DNA from: Luteimonas chenhongjianii | Lineage (GTDB): Bacteria; Pseudomonadota; Gammaproteobacteria; Xanthomonadales; Xanthomonadaceae | Length of the DNA: 64,000 bases | Direction: 5' to 3' | Assembly (NCBI RefSeq): GCF_002327105.1 | Contig: NZ_CP023406.1 | Location: forward strand, 2,728,001-2,792,000 | In this document: piece by piece, positions 1-9,187 of the stretch | How positions within the stretch are numbered: the first letter of the stretch is position 1 | How the letters are laid out: each line of letters begins with the position of its first letter | The notes under the pieces: model-generated | What the model was told of the DNA's origin: nothing | Seen by the model: only the letters and a program-made list of their open reading frames with translations | The model's database searches: none | Made by a program: the position numbers and the translations under genes

Positions 1-705
1 GGGCGGCGGTGGTGCCTGCTTCCTGGTCGGCAACGAAGCGCTCGATGTCGAAACCAGCATCAACAAGGAGCTGGGCCTGCAGTTCGCCGATGGCCGCGTG
101 CAGGCCGGGCTGACCTGGTTCCACAACGACTATCGCGACAAGGTCGAAGCCGGCCGCACCGTGGTCGACCGCATCGGGAACGTCGACGTATTCCGCTGGG
201 ACAACGTGCCCAGGGCGGTGATCGAAGGCCTGGAAGGCAGCCTGGAGCTGCCGGTGGCCGACGCGCTGCGCTGGAACACCAACGTCACCTGGATGCTCGA
301 ATCGAAGAACCGCAGCACCGGCGAGGCGCTGTCGACCATCCCGGAATACACCGTCAACACCGTCCTCGACTGGCAGGCGGGCCCCGCCTGTCGCTGCTGG
401 CCAAGGCCACGCTGTATGGCGAACAGGTGCCACAGGCCCTCGATTACCAGGGCCAGCCGGTCACCGGCAGCGCTGCCGACCGCATGCCGCCCTACACGCT
501 GGTCGGGCTGAGCGGTCGTTACCGGCTCACCGACCGCGTCAGCGTCACGCTGGGCGTCGACAACCTGCTCGACAAGCGCATCTTCCGCCGCGGCAACGCG
601 TCGGGCGTCAACCTCGGCACACCCAACGCGATCCAGGGGGCAGGCGCCTACACCTACAACGAGGCTGGACGCGCATGGTTCGTGGCAACGAACATCGGCT
701 TCTGA
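1..705 (+). pseudogene. fepA: FepA/PfeA-type ferric-catecholate receptor, C-terminal part, frameshifted
   Basis: This is the C-terminal part of an outer-membrane TonB-dependent receptor for ferric enterobactin-like catecholates; its start lies outside the window. The residues follow FepA closely: GNEALDVETSINKELGL, WDNVPRAVIEGLEGSLEL, IPEYTVNTVLDW, VDNLLDKRIFRRGNA, then GAGAYTYNE and a terminal aromatic IGF typical of outer-membrane barrels. The frame changes near 377-384: up to DWQAG it is read in frame 2, and from PRLSLLAKATLYGEQ to the stop in frame 1. The shift is explained by one missing base in a GGGCCCC tract. It may be a true pseudogene or an assembly error. The esterase gene follows after 7 bases, which suits joint siderophore use. 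Confidence 0.85.
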
Positions 706-712
706 TCGCACG

Positions 713-1756
713 ATGACCCGTCCCATGCAGACATGCCGCCCCCACTCCCGGCGCCCACTCCGGCTGGCCACGTTCGCGATCGCGGCCGGTCTGCTGTGCG
801 GGCTGCAGGGCGTGCCCTCGACCGCCGCTGCGCAGCAGCGCGATCCCACGCGCACGATCGGCGAGACCGTCGCCGACCGTGTGTCCCGGCACTACACGTT
901 CGAGCGCTTCGAAGTCGCCAGCGCCGACGGCACGCGCACCTGGCGGGTGCACGTTGCCAGGCCGAAGGCGCCGGCCCCTGCTGCCGGCTATCCCGCGTTC
1001 TGGATGCTCGACGGCAACGCCGCGCTGATCGAGTTCGACGAGGCGCTGCTGGCCGAACTCGCCGCCCGGCCCGTGCCGCATGCGCTGGTGTTCGTCGGCT
1101 ACCCCAACGCGCTGCGCATCGATTCCGAAGCGCGCACGCGCGACTACACGCCGTTCGCCGGCGAGCGACCACAGCGCGACGGCACCACCGTCAGCGGTGG
1201 CGGCGGCGCGGATGCGCTGCTCGAAGTCATCGAACGCCAGATCCGTCCCGAACTCGAGCAGCGTGTCACGACCGACCCGACGCAGCAGACGCTGTGGGGC
1301 CATTCGCTGGCCGGGCTGTTCGCGCTGCATACGCTCTATACGCGCAGCGGTGCCTTCGACACCTATGCCGCCGGCAGTCCGTCGCTGTGGTGGGGCGATG
1401 GCGCCCTGCTCGGCGCGCCCGAGCAACGTTTCGTCGCCAACAACGCGGGGCGGCCGGCGCGCGTGCTGATCGGCCTGGGCGAAGGCGAGCGCCAGGTGGC
1501 GCACCGCGACCTGTCCGATCCGCGCGTCCAGGTGCATCTACGCCGCATCGAAGCCGCGCCGCCGGATTCGGCCGAGAAACTCGCCCAGCGCCTGTCCGCG
1601 GTCGACGGCCTGCAGGTGAGCTACCGCGAATTTCCCCGGCTCACCCATGGCCCGATGTTCCGCGCCTCGCTGATGTGGGCGCTGCACATGGTCACGGGCA
1701 TCGCCGACCACAGCGACACGCCCAGTCGCGCGGAAGGCGTCGAGCCCGTTCGTTGA
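713..1756 (+). CDS. IroE-like periplasmic siderophore esterase (alpha/beta hydrolase)
   Basis: The 347-residue protein has an N-terminal signal region (hydrophobic LATFAIAAGLLCGL, then an AAAQQ cut site), so it should act in the periplasm. The core is an esterase-D/IroE type alpha/beta hydrolase with the nucleophile Ser198 in GHSLAGLF and a probable catalytic His312 in LTHGPMF. In this family such enzymes cut the trilactone of catecholate siderophores to release iron. It sits 7 bases behind the FepA-type receptor gene, which supports that role, but the substrate is inferred from context. Arginine-rich residues before the hydrophobic stretch make the exact start uncertain; a start at the methionine five codons downstream is possible. 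Confidence 0.75.
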   Translation: MTRPMQTCRPHSRRPLRLATFAIAAGLLCGLQGVPSTAAAQQRDPTRTIGETVADRVSRHYTFERFEVASADGTRTWRVHVARPKAPAPAAGYPAFWMLDGNAALIEFDEALLAELAARPVPHALVFVGYPNALRIDSEARTRDYTPFAGERPQRDGTTVSGGGGADALLEVIERQIRPELEQRVTTDPTQQTLWGHSLAGLFALHTLYTRSGAFDTYAAGSPSLWWGDGALLGAPEQRFVANNAGRPARVLIGLGEGERQVAHRDLSDPRVQVHLRRIEAAPPDSAEKLAQRLSAVDGLQVSYREFPRLTHGPMFRASLMWALHMVTGIADHSDTPSRAEGVEPVR

Positions 1757-1880
1757 ACGGACCAGACACACACCCGCGATGACGCCCGCCTCGCGGCGGC
1801 GACAGTGCGGATACGAAACACCAAGCAGTCCTCATCCGGTGCCCCGCAGGCCGGTCCAATCCGAGTTCCAGGAGTCCGTC

Positions 1881-3263
1881 ATGCCCAAGCTGTCCTCGCG
1901 CCGTTTCCGGCTCGCCGTTCTGTCCCTCGCCCTGTGCGCCGCGGTCGGCGCCGCGGGCGCGCAGGGATTCGGCCAGCCGGATCCCGATTTCAAGGGTGCG
2001 GTGCGGGCCGCGAGTCCGGTAATCAAGGCCGGCGACTCGGTCGAGATGACCGGACAGGGCTTCAAGCCCGGCCAGACCGTCACCCTGCTGCGCGGCGAGA
2101 CCGTGCTCAATGCCGCTCCCTGGACCGCGGACGCCGAAGGCCGCATCAAGGGCAGCGTCCAGGTGCCCGCCGACGCCGCAACCGGCCGCCACCCGATCAT
2201 CGTGCGCGCCGCCAACCCGGACGCCGCCGCAGTGATCGAACTGAAGGTCTCCAAGGATGTACCCCTGTCGGGCGCGGACCGTTACGACGTGGTCACCAAC
2301 CAGCTGGTGCAGGGTCTCTACCAGGTCGCGCACAGCGCAAAGTCGGACGCCCTGTTCGTGACCGCCGCAGTCGGCCGTCCGCCGGTCACGCAGTCGGAGC
2401 TGCTCAAGCTGGATCCGCGCACGCTGGAGATCACCGCGCGCGTCACGCCTGCCCAGGTCGAGGGGCAGACGGATGGCCGCGTCTACGCCGTCTATGGCGT
2501 CGCCGTCGACGAGGCCAACGGCAACGTCTGGGTCACCAACACGCGCGACGACACGGTGGCCGTCTACCGCCAGTCCGACCTGTCGCTGGTCAAGCAGTTC
2601 GACAAGGGCGTGCTCCCGCATGGCCGCGACCTGGTGGTGGACACCAAGGACAACCGCGTCTGGGCCAGCGGCTTCGGCGGCGGCAAGTTCGTCGCGTTCG
2701 ATGCGAAGACGCTCGAGGTGGTGCAGGACCTGACCGTGGAATCGAAGGTGCGCGGCGAAGAATTCGGGCCGATGGCGCTGGCCCTCGACCCCGTGGCCGG
2801 CGAGCTCTACTCGGTGGGCCTGTCGACCGGCGAGGTCGTGGTGCTCGATGGCGCCACCGGCGCGGTCGACAGGATGTTCCGCTTCCCGACCGTCAATGGC
2901 GGCATCGGCGTCGCGATCGATCCGAAGGGTCGGCGCCTGTACGTCGCCGCGCAGGGCAGCGACAACCTGGTGATCGCCAACGCCGACACCGGCGAAGTGC
3001 TGCACGACGTGTACGTCGGCGCTGGCGCGGTCTACGTGGCATTCGATCCGCATACCGGGCTCGCCTACGTGGCAAGCCGCGGCGCCGGCACGATCACCGC
3101 GGTGGATGCGAACGGCAACATCGTGGCGAATCTCGACGGCGGCACCTTCCCCAACCACGTACTGCCCACCGGCGACGGCACCGTCTACGCCGTCAACAAG
3201 TCGCGCGGCGCCGACGACGCCGCGGGCGACCAGATCCGCCGGATCACGCCCAAAACCAACTAA
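1881..3263 (+). CDS. YncE-like secreted beta-propeller protein with Ig-like N-domain
   Basis: This 460-residue exported protein starts with a clear signal peptide (MPKLSSRRFRLAVLSLAL, cut after AGAQG). Residues about 30-125 form an IPT/Ig-like segment (SPVIKAGDSVEMTGQGFKPGQTV). From about 135 there are repeated propeller blades such as VDEANGNVWVTNTRDDTVAVY, VDTKDNRVWASGFGG and DPKGRRLYVAAQGSDNLVIAN, the pattern of YncE. The molecular function of this family is unsettled; E. coli YncE is iron-regulated, and this gene also lies in an iron-uptake cluster. The ATG at 1881 was chosen because AGGAG lies upstream and the signal peptide begins there; the frame is open further up to 1779. Confidence 0.75.
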   Translation: MPKLSSRRFRLAVLSLALCAAVGAAGAQGFGQPDPDFKGAVRAASPVIKAGDSVEMTGQGFKPGQTVTLLRGETVLNAAPWTADAEGRIKGSVQVPADAATGRHPIIVRAANPDAAAVIELKVSKDVPLSGADRYDVVTNQLVQGLYQVAHSAKSDALFVTAAVGRPPVTQSELLKLDPRTLEITARVTPAQVEGQTDGRVYAVYGVAVDEANGNVWVTNTRDDTVAVYRQSDLSLVKQFDKGVLPHGRDLVVDTKDNRVWASGFGGGKFVAFDAKTLEVVQDLTVESKVRGEEFGPMALALDPVAGELYSVGLSTGEVVVLDGATGAVDRMFRFPTVNGGIGVAIDPKGRRLYVAAQGSDNLVIANADTGEVLHDVYVGAGAVYVAFDPHTGLAYVASRGAGTITAVDANGNIVANLDGGTFPNHVLPTGDGTVYAVNKSRGADDAAGDQIRRITPKTN

Positions 3264-3277
3264 AATCGCTCCATTGC

Positions 3278-3303
3278 AGCGACCGGGCCCGGGTCCGGTC
3301 GCT
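3278..3303 (+). terminator. Hairpin, probable terminator after the propeller gene
   Basis: A perfect 9-bp stem AGCGACCGG / CCGGTCGCT with an 8-base loop is followed by GTTCTTT. It lies in the 50-base gap between the propeller gene and the lipoprotein gene. The T-tract is weak, so it may attenuate rather than stop transcription. Confidence 0.6.
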
Positions 3304-3328
3304 GTTCTTTGCCGGGATGGAACTGCAG

Positions 3329-4381
3329 ATGTCCGAACGCCGCCTTCGCGCCCCCCTCGCCTGCGTGCTCGCCTGCGTGCTCGCCGCGTGCACGCCGTCG
3401 GCGCCTTCGCCCGACCCGGGCGCAGCGTCCGGCGCGCGCGCAACGGCTGCGGACCCGTGGCCCGACACCTGGCTGCGTATCGCCGGCACCGACATCCCGG
3501 GCGTCGCCCGCTCGCCGCAGGACCTGCCGGTCACGGTGCGCTCCGACGATGGGGTCGACGTCACCATCGCCGACACCTCGCGCACCATCGTCGGCAACGA
3601 CGACATCGTGATGGTCATGGACGCGCTGGGGCTGTCGGACCAGGTCTTCGCCGCGCCGACCAACACGGTCACCGAGACCGGCCGCAATGCGCGCCATCAT
3701 TTCCTGTTCAACCGCACCACCGGCGTGGAAGGCATCCTCAGCCTCGACGGCACCCTGTTCGTCGGCAACAGCCTGCGGCGCCACGGCAAGCTCGCCCAGC
3801 CGCTGCGCGATGCGGGCCAGGCGCTGGTGATCGTCGATGAGCTGCAGCCGATCCCCGACAAGGTACGCAAGCTCGCCACCGTGTTCGGCCACGCCGACGA
3901 GGGCGAACAACTCGCCGCGCAGGTCGAGCAGCAGCTCGGCGAAGCCGCGCGCATCGCCGCTACCCATACCCGCCGGCCGCGGGTGATCCATGTCTCGGCC
4001 ACCGGCGGCGGCGGCTCGCCGACGGTCGGCGGCGCCGATACCGCGGCCGCTGCGCTGATCCGGCTCGCCGGCGGCACCAACGTCGGTGACGAAGCCAAGG
4101 TCTCCAACTATTCCCAGCTCAGCAACGAGGGCATCGTCGCCGTCGATCCGGAGGTCATCCTGATCAGCGAAGACGATCTGCGCGTGTTCGGCGGTCCTGC
4201 CGGCCTCTGGCAGGCCTATCCCTCGCTGCGACAGACGCCGGCCGGGATCGCCGACCGGGTCTGGGTGATGCCCGATACCCAGCTCAAGGTCAGCAGCATC
4301 GCCGGCGGCGCCGGCGCGGTCGCGCTGGCCCAGGCACTGGCCGCGCTCGCCGCCGAACTCGACGCCGCCGCGGGCACATGA
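3329..4381 (+). CDS. hmuT: Heme/iron-complex ABC transporter substrate-binding lipoprotein
   Basis: The protein (350 residues from 3329) has an N-terminal lipobox LACVLAAC, so it is probably a lipid-anchored periplasmic binding protein. The body has the class III binding-protein pattern: an early segment TIVGNDDIVMVMDALGLSDQV, then TTGVEGILSLDGTLFVGN, a long helix around LAAQVEQQLGEAARIA, and VDPEVILISEDDL near the end. HmuT proteins hand heme to HmuU; a ferric-siderophore ligand is also possible given the FepA and esterase genes upstream. An alternative ATG is at 3317. The stop overlaps the permease start by four bases, so hmuTUV are translationally coupled. Confidence 0.75.
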   Translation: MSERRLRAPLACVLACVLAACTPSAPSPDPGAASGARATAADPWPDTWLRIAGTDIPGVARSPQDLPVTVRSDDGVDVTIADTSRTIVGNDDIVMVMDALGLSDQVFAAPTNTVTETGRNARHHFLFNRTTGVEGILSLDGTLFVGNSLRRHGKLAQPLRDAGQALVIVDELQPIPDKVRKLATVFGHADEGEQLAAQVEQQLGEAARIAATHTRRPRVIHVSATGGGGSPTVGGADTAAAALIRLAGGTNVGDEAKVSNYSQLSNEGIVAVDPEVILISEDDLRVFGGPAGLWQAYPSLRQTPAGIADRVWVMPDTQLKVSSIAGGAGAVALAQALAALAAELDAAAGT

Positions 4382-5445
4382 CCGGCGCATCCGGCGCCGC
4401 CATGCCACGACGCAGCGGCCTGGTCCGGCGGCCACCGGGCGGCCTGCTGTTCGTGGGCCTGCTGGCGTTGCTGATCGTGGTGATCGTGCTGTCCTTCGGC
4501 ATCGGTCCGCTGCGCATCCCGCCCGGCGACGTGGTCCACGTGATCGCGCACAAGCTGGGGCTCGTCGATGCCGGCGCGCTGAGCAGGCGCGACATCTCGG
4601 TGGTCTGGAACCTGCGCGTACCGCGCGCACTGCTGGCGGTGATCGTCGGCGCTTCGCTGGCGATGGCCGGCGCCGGCCTGCAGGGACTGTTCGGCAACCC
4701 GCTTGCCGACCCGGGCATCGTCGGCGTGACCCATGGCGCAGCGCTCGGCGCTGTCGGCGCGATCGTGCTCGGCGCGACCGCGCTGGGGGCCTGGACGATT
4801 CCGGTCGCCGCCTTCCTCGGCGGCGCGGCGACGACCACCCTGATCTACCTGCTGGCGCGCCCCGACCGCGGGACCGGTACCGCGACCCTGCTGCTGGTGG
4901 GCATCGCGATCGCGGCCGCATGCTCGGCGGCGATCGGCTTCTTCACCTACATCGCCGACGCCGACGATCTGCAGTCGCTGGTGTTCTGGCAGATGGGTTC
5001 GCTGGCGATGGCCAACTGGAACTCGATGCTGGCCGCGCTGCCGGCCTTCGCCGTGGGCGCCGTGGCGCTGCGCGCCCTGGCCACGCCGCTCGACATGCTC
5101 GCGCTCGGCGAGCGGCAGGCGCAGCACATCGGCCTGGACGTCAAGCGCGCGCGCCTGATGCTGATCGCGGTCTGCGCGCTGCTGGTGGGCTCGGCGGTCG
5201 CGTTCGCCGGTGTCGTCGGCTTCGTCGGCCTCGTGGTTCCGCATTTCGTGCGCCTGCTCGCCGGCCCGGGCCACCGCTGGCTGATTCCGCTGTCGGCGGT
5301 GGCCGGCGGCCTGCTGATCGTCATTGCCGATACCGCGGCGCGCAGCCTCGACCCGCCTTCGGAGATTCCGCTGGGCCTGTTCTCGGCCGCGCTGGGTGCG
5401 CCGTTCTTCCTGTGGCTGGTGCTACGCCGTCGGGGCACCGCATGA
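4378..5445 (+). CDS. hmuU: FecCD-family ABC permease (HmuU type)
   Basis: A 355-residue polytopic inner-membrane permease with the FecCD/BtuC signature: LRVPRALLAVIVGASLAMAG, then GLQGLFGNPLADPGIVGVTHGAALGA, and near the C-terminus VAFAGVVGFVGLVVPHFVRLLAGPGHR. The length and segment order are normal for the family. It forms the channel of the iron-complex importer with its upstream binding protein and downstream ATPase. The start overlaps the hmuT stop as ATGA and the end overlaps hmuV in the same way; another ATG eight codons in (MPRRSG) is possible. Confidence 0.88.
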   Translation: MTGASGAAMPRRSGLVRRPPGGLLFVGLLALLIVVIVLSFGIGPLRIPPGDVVHVIAHKLGLVDAGALSRRDISVVWNLRVPRALLAVIVGASLAMAGAGLQGLFGNPLADPGIVGVTHGAALGAVGAIVLGATALGAWTIPVAAFLGGAATTTLIYLLARPDRGTGTATLLLVGIAIAAACSAAIGFFTYIADADDLQSLVFWQMGSLAMANWNSMLAALPAFAVGAVALRALATPLDMLALGERQAQHIGLDVKRARLMLIAVCALLVGSAVAFAGVVGFVGLVVPHFVRLLAGPGHRWLIPLSAVAGGLLIVIADTAARSLDPPSEIPLGLFSAALGAPFFLWLVLRRRGTA

Positions 5446-6242
5446 GCAGTGCGCCCGACCCCGTGCACGACGTACTCGCGCTCGAAGGCGTGAGCGTCCG
5501 CATCGACGGCCGCGCGATCCTCGACGCCGTGGACCTGCGTTTCGCGCGCGGCACCCTGACCGCGCTGGTCGGACCGAACGGCGCCGGCAAGTCCACCCTG
5601 CTCGCGGTCGCGAGCGGCGATCTGGCCCCGGCGTCGGGCCGGGTGCGGTTGTCGGGCGCGGAGCTGGGCGACTGGAAAGCGCGTGCGCTCGCCCGCGAAC
5701 GCAGCGTTCTGCCCCAGGACCACGCGGTGCGCTTCGGCTTCAGCGTGCGCGAGGTGGTGGCGATGGGCCGCCTGCCGCACCCGCCGGACCCGCAGGCCGA
5801 TGCGCGTATCGTCGACGCCGCGCTGGCCGACGCCGACATCGTGCATCTCGAAGGCCGCGACGTGCAGACCCTGTCCGGCGGCGAGGCCTCGCGCACCGCG
5901 TTCGCGCGCGTGCTGGCCCAGACCACGCCGGTCGTCTTCCTCGACGAACCCACCGCGGCGCTCGACCTGCAGCACCAGGAAGCGGTGCTGCGCATCGCCC
6001 GCGGCCTCGCCGACGACGGCGCCTGCGTAGTCGTCGTCCTGCACGATCTCAATCTCGCCGCCGGCCACGCCGACCGCATCGTCGTGCTGCACGGCGGCCG
6101 CATCGCCGCCGACGGCAGCCCGCGCGAGGTGTTGACGCAGGCGACCATCGAGCGCGTCTACGCGCAGCCGGTGCTGGTGCTGGTGCATCCCACCCGCGGC
6201 GTGCCCCTCGTGGTCAGCGACGATCCGCGCGGCGCGCGATGA
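5442..6242 (+). CDS. hmuV: Heme/iron-complex ABC transporter ATP-binding protein (HmuV type)
   Basis: A 266-residue ABC ATPase that powers the importer. Walker A is GPNGAGKST (about residues 46-54), the Q-loop region is VLPQDHAVRFGFSVREVVAMGR, the signature is LSGGEASRTAFAR, Walker B is VVFLDEPTAALD, and the switch histidine lies in VVLHDLNLA. The PV-x-V-x-HPTRG-x-PLVV tail matches HmuV. The signature helix is slightly unusual: ASRTAFAR replaces the common QQRVQLAR. The ATG overlaps the permease stop (ATGA), completing a tightly coupled three-gene operon. Confidence 0.85.
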   Translation: MSSAPDPVHDVLALEGVSVRIDGRAILDAVDLRFARGTLTALVGPNGAGKSTLLAVASGDLAPASGRVRLSGAELGDWKARALARERSVLPQDHAVRFGFSVREVVAMGRLPHPPDPQADARIVDAALADADIVHLEGRDVQTLSGGEASRTAFARVLAQTTPVVFLDEPTAALDLQHQEAVLRIARGLADDGACVVVVLHDLNLAAGHADRIVVLHGGRIAADGSPREVLTQATIERVYAQPVLVLVHPTRGVPLVVSDDPRGAR

Positions 6243-6355
6243 CCCGCGTGCCGGCGTTTCTTGCTCGAAGGCCACGCTTCCCCGGTGCGCCGCCCGTTGC
6301 AGCGCTGCCCCCTACGTCGCGCGCACCGTTCCGTGGACGACTACAGGTACAGACC

Positions 6356-6649
6356 ATGCTTCGACCCTTTGCCGTTTACCTTGTCGCCTATCTCGCCGTG
6401 TTTATCTTTCGGGCGATCAACGGAAGCACGGCGCCGGATGCTCTGCTGGGCCTGCTTGTGAGCATCGCCCTCGCGTTCCAGATATCGCGCTCCATCCTGT
6501 TACGCCTCAAGAGAAAAGATGAGGCAGGCCGATTCACCGACCAGGTCATGAGGGGCACCACGCTTTACACGGTCGTCATGATGGTCGCCCTCCCCACCAG
6601 CTTCGTCGTGATCGTCGGCTATCTCCTCATCTACACGCTCACGATGTAG
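6356..6649 (+). CDS. Small three-helix membrane protein, unknown function
   Basis: The 97-residue product begins MLRPFAVYLVAYLAVFIF. It has three predicted membrane segments (about residues 4-20, 28-48 and 70-95) separated by a short charged linker LKRKDEAGRFTDQ. I do not recognise a family. It lies 113 bases after hmuV on the same strand, so it may be co-transcribed. Codon use is less GC-biased than in its neighbours, with runs such as TTTATCTTTCGGG, which could mean recent acquisition or weak selection. The frame is open far upstream, but only this last segment looks like a protein. Confidence 0.6.
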   Translation: MLRPFAVYLVAYLAVFIFRAINGSTAPDALLGLLVSIALAFQISRSILLRLKRKDEAGRFTDQVMRGTTLYTVVMMVALPTSFVVIVGYLLIYTLTM

Positions 6650-6921
6650 CGCTCGGCGGCGATGCTGTTTTCAGACGGATGGCGATGTATGCAACAGCCT
6701 TCCGCCACCACCCATACCCGCCGCCGGTGCTGGTACCCCGACACCCGCCGGCGATGTCCTGTGGCCGCCGGCAGTCCTCCATGTTCCCCTTCGGATCCCG
6801 CAGGAATGCGGTGACGACCACCCGCAACGGCAAGCCGGACCGGCGGCCTGCTTCAGGGCCGCGACAGAGGTGCGAACCTAGCCACAGACACACGATGCGG
6901 GGGCGAGATGTTCTCGCCGCC

Positions 6922-8070
6922 TCACTCCGCCTCGCGCAAGCGCGCGACCACCGGCGCCACCTGCGCCTGCCGGTTCAGCGCCGCGCCGACATCGATCAGG
7001 CGCTGCGCGAGCGTCGCCGGGTCGTCCGTCCGCAGGGTTGCGTGGCCGACCTTGCGACCCGCGCGCGGCTGCTTGCCGTAGTCGTGCCAGTGGCCGCCAC
7101 TCGTCGACAGCACCGGCGCGGCGTCGGGCATCTCGCCGATCCAGTTGAGCATGCAGGCGTGGCCGCGCATCGCGGGATCGCCCAGCGGCAGGCCGAGGAC
7201 CGCGCGCAGATGGTTCTCGAACTGCGAGGTCTCGCTGCCCTCGATGCTCCAGTGTCCGGAGTTGTGCACGCGCGGCGCGAGTTCGTTGGCCAGCAGTTCG
7301 CCATTCCGGCAGAACAGTTCGAGCGCGAACACGCCCACATAGTCCAGCCGCTCGGCGAGCGCGCGCGCATGCGCGATCGCGGTGGCCTGCAGCGCCGCGT
7401 CGACCTGCGCAGGGGCGAGGCTCGCCGACAGCACGCCATCAACGTGCCAGTTCTCGGTCAGCGGCCAGGCGCGGAACTCACCATCGCGGCCACGCACCGC
7501 GACCACGCTCAGTTCGCGCTCGAAGGCGACGAACCCCTCCAGGATCAGACCCACGGCTTCCGCCTGCGCGCCGAGCGCCTGCCATGCCGCCTCGACATCC
7601 GCCGGCGTCCGGATGCGGAACTGGCCCTTGCCGTCATAGCCCAGCCGCCGCGTCTTGAGGATGCAGGGCGTCCCGATGCGCTGTACTGCCGCGTCGAGCG
7701 CCTCGCGCGTGGCGACGTCGGCGAAGTCCGGCACCGGGATGTCGAGCTCGCGGAACAGGGTCTTCTCCGCCAGCCGATCCTGGCTCAGCGCCAGCGCATC
7801 GGGGTTCGGAAACACCGGCACGCGCTCGCTCAGCCAGCGCGCGCTCGCCGCCGGCACGTTCTCGAAATCGAAGGTCGCGACATCCACCCGCCCGGCGAAC
7901 TCCGCCAGCGCGCGCTCGTCCCGGTAGTCGCCGACCAGCAGCGGTGCGAACTGACCCGCACACGCGTCATCCGCGGTGTCCATGACCAGGAACCGCAGGC
8001 CCAGCGGCGCGCCCGACAGCGCGAGCATGCGGGCGAGCTGGCCGCCTCCGAGAATTCCAACGGTGGTCAT
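6922..8070 (-). CDS. purK: 5-(carboxyamino)imidazole ribonucleotide synthase
   Basis: A 382-residue cytosolic ATP-grasp enzyme of purine synthesis that carboxylates AIR to N5-CAIR using ATP and bicarbonate. It starts MTTVGILGGGQLARMLA (dinucleotide-like N-lobe), has the ATP-grasp segments CILKTRRLGYDGKGQ and VGLILEGFVAFERELSV, and the conserved NELAPRVHNSGHWSIEG active-site loop. Length is normal. The purE gene lies 198 bases upstream on the same strand; the two usually work in sequence, though the gap is larger than in most purEK operons. Confidence 0.95.
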   Translation of the reverse strand: MTTVGILGGGQLARMLALSGAPLGLRFLVMDTADDACAGQFAPLLVGDYRDERALAEFAGRVDVATFDFENVPAASARWLSERVPVFPNPDALALSQDRLAEKTLFRELDIPVPDFADVATREALDAAVQRIGTPCILKTRRLGYDGKGQFRIRTPADVEAAWQALGAQAEAVGLILEGFVAFERELSVVAVRGRDGEFRAWPLTENWHVDGVLSASLAPAQVDAALQATAIAHARALAERLDYVGVFALELFCRNGELLANELAPRVHNSGHWSIEGSETSQFENHLRAVLGLPLGDPAMRGHACMLNWIGEMPDAAPVLSTSGGHWHDYGKQPRAGRKVGHATLRTDDPATLAQRLIDVGAALNRQAQVAPVVARLREAE

Positions 8071-8268
8071 GCGTGTATCCACTTCAGCAGGATGGAAAGC
8101 CCGACCCGCAAGTGCGGACGGGATGATTGATGGGCGCGGCCAGCGGCCACGCTGGAAGATCCGGGCGCCCTGTCGAGCGGGCGCGAGAAACGGCCATGCG
8201 CACGGAGCGGCCATCCGCCCCCGCCTCGGTTTCCCGACGCCGGAAGAACGGAACGGGGCCGCGCAAGG

Positions 8269-8772
8269 TCACCGGCGCGGATCGTCGTTGCCGGCGACTT
8301 CCTCGGTCTGACGCTGCCGGAATTCGTCGAGCGCAGCGGCGACCGCCGCATCGTCGAACGCGAGCATCGCGGCGGCGAACAGGGCCGCATTCGCAGCGCC
8401 CGCGTTGCCGATCGCGAATGTCGCCACCGGGATACCGGCCGGCATCTGCACGATCGACAGCAGCGAATCCATGCCGTTGAGCGCCTTGGACTGCACCGGA
8501 ACGCCGAGCACCGGCACCGCGGTCTTCGCGGCCAGCATGCCCGGCAGGTGGGCCGCACCGCCGGCACCGGCGATGATCGCGCGCAGGCCGCGCGAGCGGG
8601 CCGTGGCGGCATAGTCGAACAGCACATCGGGCGTGCGGTGTGCGGAGACCACGCGGATCTCGTGCGCCACGCCAAGCTGCTCGAGCTTCTGGGCGGCATG
8701 CTGCATCGTGTCCCAGTCGGATCGCGAACCCATCACGATGCCGACCTTCGGCGGAACGGAACTGGCGGTCAT
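8269..8772 (-). CDS. purE: N5-carboxyaminoimidazole ribonucleotide mutase
   Basis: The 167-residue protein converts N5-CAIR, the PurK product, to CAIR. It shows the class I PurE loops [13 protein letters not shown] (residues about 10-22), [27 protein letters not shown] and [21 protein letters not shown]. The ATG at 8772 matches the usual PurE N-terminus; the frame is open 15 codons further but those residues are not conserved. It is transcribed toward purK. Confidence 0.95.
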   Translation of the reverse strand: MTASSVPPKVGIVMGSRSDWDTMQHAAQKLEQLGVAHEIRVVSAHRTPDVLFDYAATARSRGLRAIIAGAGGAAHLPGMLAAKTAVPVLGVPVQSKALNGMDSLLSIVQMPAGIPVATFAIGNAGAANAALFAAAMLAFDDAAVAAALDEFRQRQTEEVAGNDDPRR

Positions 8773-8917
8773 TGGGGGTCCCCCGGCCACAAAGACGCAT
8801 TTTATCCGTGCTGGCACATTCCTGCTCGCACTGCGGCATCACCGCGGTCCGAGGGGCGCCGCCGGTGGATCGGGTGCTACCCTTTGCCGTCCACACAGAG
8901 CTCCGCCAAGACCGCCC

Positions 8918-9187
8918 ATGGACCGCAAGTTGCTCGATATCCTCGTCTGCCCCGCCAGCCGTCAGCCGCTCGCAATGCTCGATGCGGCCGGGCTCGATGC
9001 CCTCAATGCGGCGATCGCATCCGGCCAGGTCCGGCGCGACGACGGCACCGCGCAGGCCGGCCCGCTGCGCGAGGCACTGGTGACCGACGATCGCAAGCGC
9101 GTGTACCGCATCGACGACGGCATTCCGGTGCTGCTGGTCGAAGAGGCCATCGCCACCGCGCAGGTGCCGGATTTTCCGAAGGCATGA
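8918..9187 (+). CDS. Trm112/UPF0434 family protein
   Basis: An 89-residue protein beginning MDRKLLDILVCPASRQPL and containing RVYRIDDGIPVLLVEEA, the two conserved blocks of the UPF0434 (YcaR/Trm112-like) family. Typical members are about 60 residues with a CxxC pair; this one is longer in the middle and has only one cysteine, with CPAS where CPxC is expected, so metal binding as in Trm112 is doubtful. The stop overlaps the nadC start (ATGA), implying translational coupling. Confidence 0.8.
   Translation: MDRKLLDILVCPASRQPLAMLDAAGLDALNAAIASGQVRRDDGTAQAGPLREALVTDDRKRVYRIDDGIPVLLVEEAIATAQVPDFPKA

Noticed and set aside
6639..6893. Small minus-strand open frame of 84 codons beyond purK
   Set aside because: No ribosome site, no recognisable domain, and a composition like noncoding high-GC sequence.
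6902..6918. GGCGAGA/TCTCGCC hairpin next to the purK stop
   Set aside because: Only three bases separate it from the stop and no T-tract follows; it is not convincing as a terminator.
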